Shown here: positions 60,082 to 64,000 of the stretch, piece after piece
How positions within the stretch are numbered: position 1 is the stretch's first letter
Layout of the letters: every line of letters begins with the position of its first letter
From: Xanthostigma xanthostigma
Lineage: Eukaryota; Arthropoda; Insecta; Raphidioptera; Raphidiidae
Direction of reading: 5' to 3'
Length of the DNA: 64,000 nt
Assembly (NCBI GenBank): GCA_963575645.1
Contig: OY754470.1
Location: 24,100,501 to 24,164,500, forward strand
The notes under the pieces: generated by a model
What the model was told of the DNA's origin: nothing
The model's database searches: none
Seen by the model: the letters and a program-made list of their open reading frames with translations, nothing else
Program-made: the position numbers and the translations under genes

Positions 60082-63000
60082 TCATAATGTGAATGTGTCC
60101 AATCGTAGCTTCCCATCGTTTTCAGTCAAATATAACATATCGGCAACCGACTGTTCGCAAATTGTTTCTTCAGATTTTTCATACATCTGAAAAAATAAAC
60201 GCACAATATTGATAACAAAGTGTGGTTATGTTGCTTAATTTTATGCCGAGCAATTAAATGTCTGGAATGATTATTATAACTTACCGGTCTGTATTTATAT
60301 TCATCCGTTGAAGGCGGACATTTAAAATTAGGACCAAAGTTGACTGAAACTGTTGAACTTTTGTGCAGTGAAACAATTGGATAATAAGCACCGCCATAAA
60401 TGTCGACAAACGCTACGCCTTGCGATACTCCATTTTTGAAAAATATTATTTTACTTCCCGTTAAAGGCTTCAAGCGTTTCAATGATTCTGAAACATTATC
60501 CTTTTCCTCGTAGTATAAGTGGCTCTTGAATTTTACTAGAGGCTGTAAAAAATCAAGTATTTAAAAATTTTACTCCTGACATTATAAACAAATCGAATAA
60601 TTCGATGATAGATTTATATTATCTGTACGGACGTGGAACGTGTCAATTCAGCTTCGATCAGATAAATTGTTTTCTAGTTACACTAAGCGGAATGTATCAG
60701 TTCAATGTAGTTTAACACTAAAAATATTTGTCAGTACTACATTTTTCTGTTGGCAGTAACATTGGAACGTCCGTAGTGTTTTTAAACAAGAATAAAAACT
60801 AGAACGCGAAAGGTCCAAATGCGCGTTTACCTATGGGCTTATGAGGCTTGAGCCCTAGGGCGCCGGGCGTGACGTACAATTGGGCAAAATTCTGAACGCG
60901 AGGTCGAAGGTTCGATTCTTGGACGAGCGGATTTTTTTTTAGCTCTATCTATAAATGTGAATTACAATCTTAACATGGGTTATTTTCATCCTAAGTAGTG
61001 TTTTCTTTAAAACACTGCTACAAAAAAAATGCCACACGACCGAGAACCGAACCGAAAAACCTCATCGCTAATGTTATGTTCAATAATTTAATAAACATTA
61101 TTAAGTAATCCTATTTTTATCATGTAACTCATTTATTGTTTCTTTATTATTTTTAAGATATGACAAGTTGCCCTTCTGAAAGAAGCGGACAAAATGGACG
61201 AAAACTGTACGTCTGTACAAAAGCTCATAAGTTCTATAACCGTTTTTATCCGAATTTACGAGCTTTTGTACGGTTTTGTCCATTTCGTCTGCTATTTTAA
61301 GTATGGTAGGGCGCTTGAAGATCATAAGCCCCTGGGCGCTGATTTTGTAAACGCGGCACTGATTATTATTTATACTTTACATACCCGATCTTTATAAGTA
61401 TTTGGAACGTGTTTAACTTGTCTGGAATCGGGTAATATAATAAGAAATCCCAATGTGTCTCCCTCGCCATAACCCTTGCTGTAGTGTTTCCCGGCAGATT
61501 CATGAAACTTTGTTCCTTTCCGAGATCGCCACGAATATCCAAACTTGTCGTATCCCAACGGCGCTTGTAAATTAGCATATTCTTGTCCCCATCCAATTCG
61601 TGTAGCCGATCCCTCCGGCATTTCTTCCACTGTTGCTTCCCAATACCAGACACCTCTCGTTACAGCTGTTCAGAAAAAAAAGATTCTATAAACACTTCGG
61701 CTGTCTTTATATATGGTTTAAAATACTGACCGTGTGTTGCTCGAACCATGCAATATCCTTTATCACCCGTAACAGCCAATCGATCTTCAGATACTTTCAA
61801 CTGCGGTGCGCGATCGTGTAATGCTAGCAAAACTGTAGATGGAGAAAGAGTACGGTACAACCAACCAGGAATTGGTTTCCCTGCCCAATCAGGACTTTCG
61901 TCAAATTCCTAAAAATATTTTACAATGCCACAATATTATCCACTTAATGCTGATAACACATTTTGTAATATGTAATCGATCAATCTCATAAGCGTACGTA
62001 AAAAGAGTAGTTCGCGACCGAACTATCTTACCTGTCGAAATGGAGCGTGTGGGTCCGGTTCAGCTAGGATATATCGGTAGCCATCTTTGTTGTAAGGGTG
62101 CTCCAACGGATAACCATGCGCTGGCAATTTGGAAGCACTCACATCTGCATTGCGACTTTTTTTCCCGATAGGACCCGAATCTCCGACCAACTTTCGCTTT
62201 GTATTACGACCTTTTACTGCACCACTAAGAGGCACTAAAACGTTGCCAAAAACATTTTAAACACGGCGTACACAAGTAACTTTTGCTTTATCAAAGCATC
62301 GTTACCTTGCTGTATACCCATATCAGTTATTTTCAACATACCCCCTTTGATCATTGCTTCATAATTTGGCTTGATTTGCATCAAATCTTGTGTTATGAGT
62401 CCAAACATTTGTCCATCAGAATTACTCTCCTCGTAGCTGAACAGAACGTGTATGTCTTTGATGAGAGCTCTTTGAACAGTCGCGTGCCATGATTGCGTCA
62501 CTCGTCGAGGCATCGTAGTCATGCTTTCCCAATGGTAATCGATGTACGGGATGATGTCTTTATCTTTGCTAAACATCAGCTTCTTCGAACCGTCTTTAGC
62601 ACTTGCTTGTTGCAAATTTGCAATCGCGGTTATACACATTTGTGGAAACTCTTAAAAAAGAAACGCACATCAAAAAACTATATATTTTTTGAGGTAATTT
62701 GAATAACTTCAATACTTACGAGCTTGATTCTTCTTAAAACTTTCGAGGCCAGTTGGCGAACAATTTTTACAAACAAAAAAATAATTTGACAAAAAGGGGA
62801 CCAGTTTGCCTAACTGATATCCGATACACGATTCGTGATACCATCTTGTACAGTTAGCACACAATAGTTCTACAATGTTCAGATTTCTTTCTTTTCCACT
62901 AAAAATTTAAATTAGAAAATCATTCGAGTTATTGTAAAAAATATTGAGGTTAGATACACACAACATATCTGCATAAAGTTTCAACTATTATGTAAATCAA

Positions 63001-63166
63001 TTTACCAGTAACAATTTGCGTCGGATGCCTTTCTTTGTCCATTATTTTTAGAAGATTCTTTAGAATGGTCCCCAGAGCCTGATTTACTATCATGTTTGCT
63101 ATGTTTATGCGATTCTCCGTTTTTATGCCTTTCTGTTCCATTGGACATATCACCGTTTTTATCCAT
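60082..63166 (-). CDS. ash2: ASH2, COMPASS/MLL complex core subunit, 8 exons
   Basis: Exons 63006-63166, 62720-62898, 62306-62650, 62032-62234, 61731-61908, 61385-61665, 60285-60542, 60082-60186, all GT/AG with consistent phase, give 569 aa (fly and human ASH2 are of similar size). A His/Ser-rich N-terminus leads into an atypical PHD finger with CYCG, CANC, HESC and CKNC. A winged-helix region follows ([15 protein letters not shown]), then a linker with the nuclear-signal-like KRK and KKSR, the ASH2 signature [20 protein letters not shown] and the SPRY domain ([32 protein letters not shown]). The last exon carries the DPY-30-binding helix ([11 protein letters not shown]). ASH2 with WDR5, RBBP5 and DPY-30 stimulates H3K4 methyltransferases in the nucleus. 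It is convergent with the BolA-like gene. Confidence 0.95.
60543..61384. repeat. Repeats in ash2 intron 6
   Basis: A B-box-like GGTTCGATTC at 60911-60920 marks a probable tRNA-derived SINE remnant (60830-60945). A hairpin (GACAAAATGGACG with its inverse, and CAAAAGCTC/GAGCTTTTG) lies at 61187-61292. GCTTATGAGGC near 60838 is echoed, inverted or altered, near 61320. Confidence 0.5.
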
Positions 63167-63590
63167 TTTTTTCACTTGCAAATGAATGGCTAGTTCAACT
63201 TTTATTAAATGAGTATTATTTTACAACTGTGTTTATTTTCTATCGGAAGTAAGCACTTCGCAGTCTGTTCTCTGTTAGCGCTAAAACAAAACCTCTGAAC
63301 AAAACTGTCAAACGTCAATATTGTAAAACACAGTTTAGTAGCTAACGCCAATATAGTCATTGCTGGTGTTCGCTTGAGGTACTACAATCAAACCAAACGC
63401 CGTAAAAATCAAATTAAAAGGGGCAGATAACAGTTAAAATAAAACTTTCTCATGGTTTTCTATGTACAAAAAAGATTATTGCATATGTCATATAAGTACA
63501 ATAAATGCTTTCATAAGGAGTTTATCCACAAGAATGAAATCACAAAAAACGTATTCTTTTTTTGACGATTTGCAACAATTACTTATATTA
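63167..63590. other. ash2 5' UTR and promoter region
   Basis: No further exon is recognised upstream of the ATG at 63166. No clear core-promoter motif. ORFs here are short. Confidence 0.35.
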
Positions 63591-63981
63591 ATGTGGCTGC
63601 ACACGAGACTGGTTTTGCCGCTAAATTCCTTGCTAGGTTTCAAGAGTGCTGTGGTGCTGGGTTTAGTGATGGCTTTTATGTGTTCGCTTCACACGATGCG
63701 TATTTTGAAGCTGGATTTGTAGATAGTTTTGGTGCACGCGCAGTGACAGTTTGAATGTTAACAAGAGTGGACGTTTATTGTCTCTGAACAAAACACACAC
63801 TATGACGCTATGTTTGTGGGCGTTGGCCCATGTTGTCCACGTGACTAGATACTGTTTCCTGATTGGTTCTTACTCAAAACAAGCACGAAAAATAGCCCAC
63901 GTTATCCGAGCGTTAACGTTACGTCGCATTTCCATCTTCGCAGCTAGCGGTAGATCCAGCCTCGTGTGCAGCGGCCTTTAG
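63591..63981. mobile_element. TIR element, family A, copy 3
   Basis: TIRs GGCTGCACACGAGACTGG and, inverted, GGCCGCTGCACACGAGGCTGG. The interior shares GCGCAGTGACAGTT and CTCTGAACAAAACACAC with copies 1 and 2. It lies about 430 bp upstream of the ash2 start codon. Confidence 0.75.
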
Positions 63982-64000
63982 TTGCAGAAAGAACTTTAAC

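Noticed and set aside
1-64000. LTR retrotransposons, retrovirus-like or Polinton-like elements
   Set aside because: I found no paired LTRs, capsid, protease, integrase or envelope sequence; the reverse transcriptases here are PLE and LINE types.

Overview
The window looks like an AT-rich animal genome, most probably an insect. It holds three intron-bearing host genes with metazoan-type splice sites, set among a very dense load of transposable elements. Nothing in it looks bacterial or viral. I cannot fix the order: several dispersed repeats have a familiar insect look (Helitron termini, a GGTCAAGTGCGAG-type repeat end), but that is weak evidence.

Positions 1-12711 are a head-to-tail tandem array of one Penelope-like retroelement (PLE) on the minus strand: four 3097-bp periods plus a 5'-truncated 323-bp piece. 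Each unit encodes an 822-residue reverse transcriptase with a C-terminal GIY-YIG endonuclease. A hammerhead-ribozyme-like core lies about 100 nt upstream of each ATG. The units look identical, even in a 16-nt homopolymer.

Positions 12712-30370 contain no recognised host gene. They hold short terminal-inverted-repeat (TIR) elements, hAT elements and LINE pieces. At 20076-25117 a non-autonomous Helitron contains a 5'-truncated LINE, which contains a TIR element with a pogo-type PHD-finger remnant. The same Helitron was also entered, in reverse orientation, by a second full copy of its own family. A different Helitron carrying a tRNA-Lys-like segment follows at 25133-25726.

Positions 30371-55954 (minus) are an SLC6-family sodium/chloride-coupled transporter gene. 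I assembled eight coding exons with consistent phases (647 aa). The first exon has only nine codons and lies behind an intron of about 11.9 kb packed with mobile elements.

Positions 56590-58661 hold a LINE fragment, a TIR element and a 343-bp palindrome. After these come a BolA-like gene (plus, two exons, 59497-59912) and ash2 (minus, eight exons, 569 aa, 60082-63166). These two genes converge and their 3' ends probably overlap. BolA proteins act in iron-sulfur cluster handling and ASH2 is a core subunit of COMPASS/MLL H3K4 methyltransferases. I see no functional link between the three host genes.
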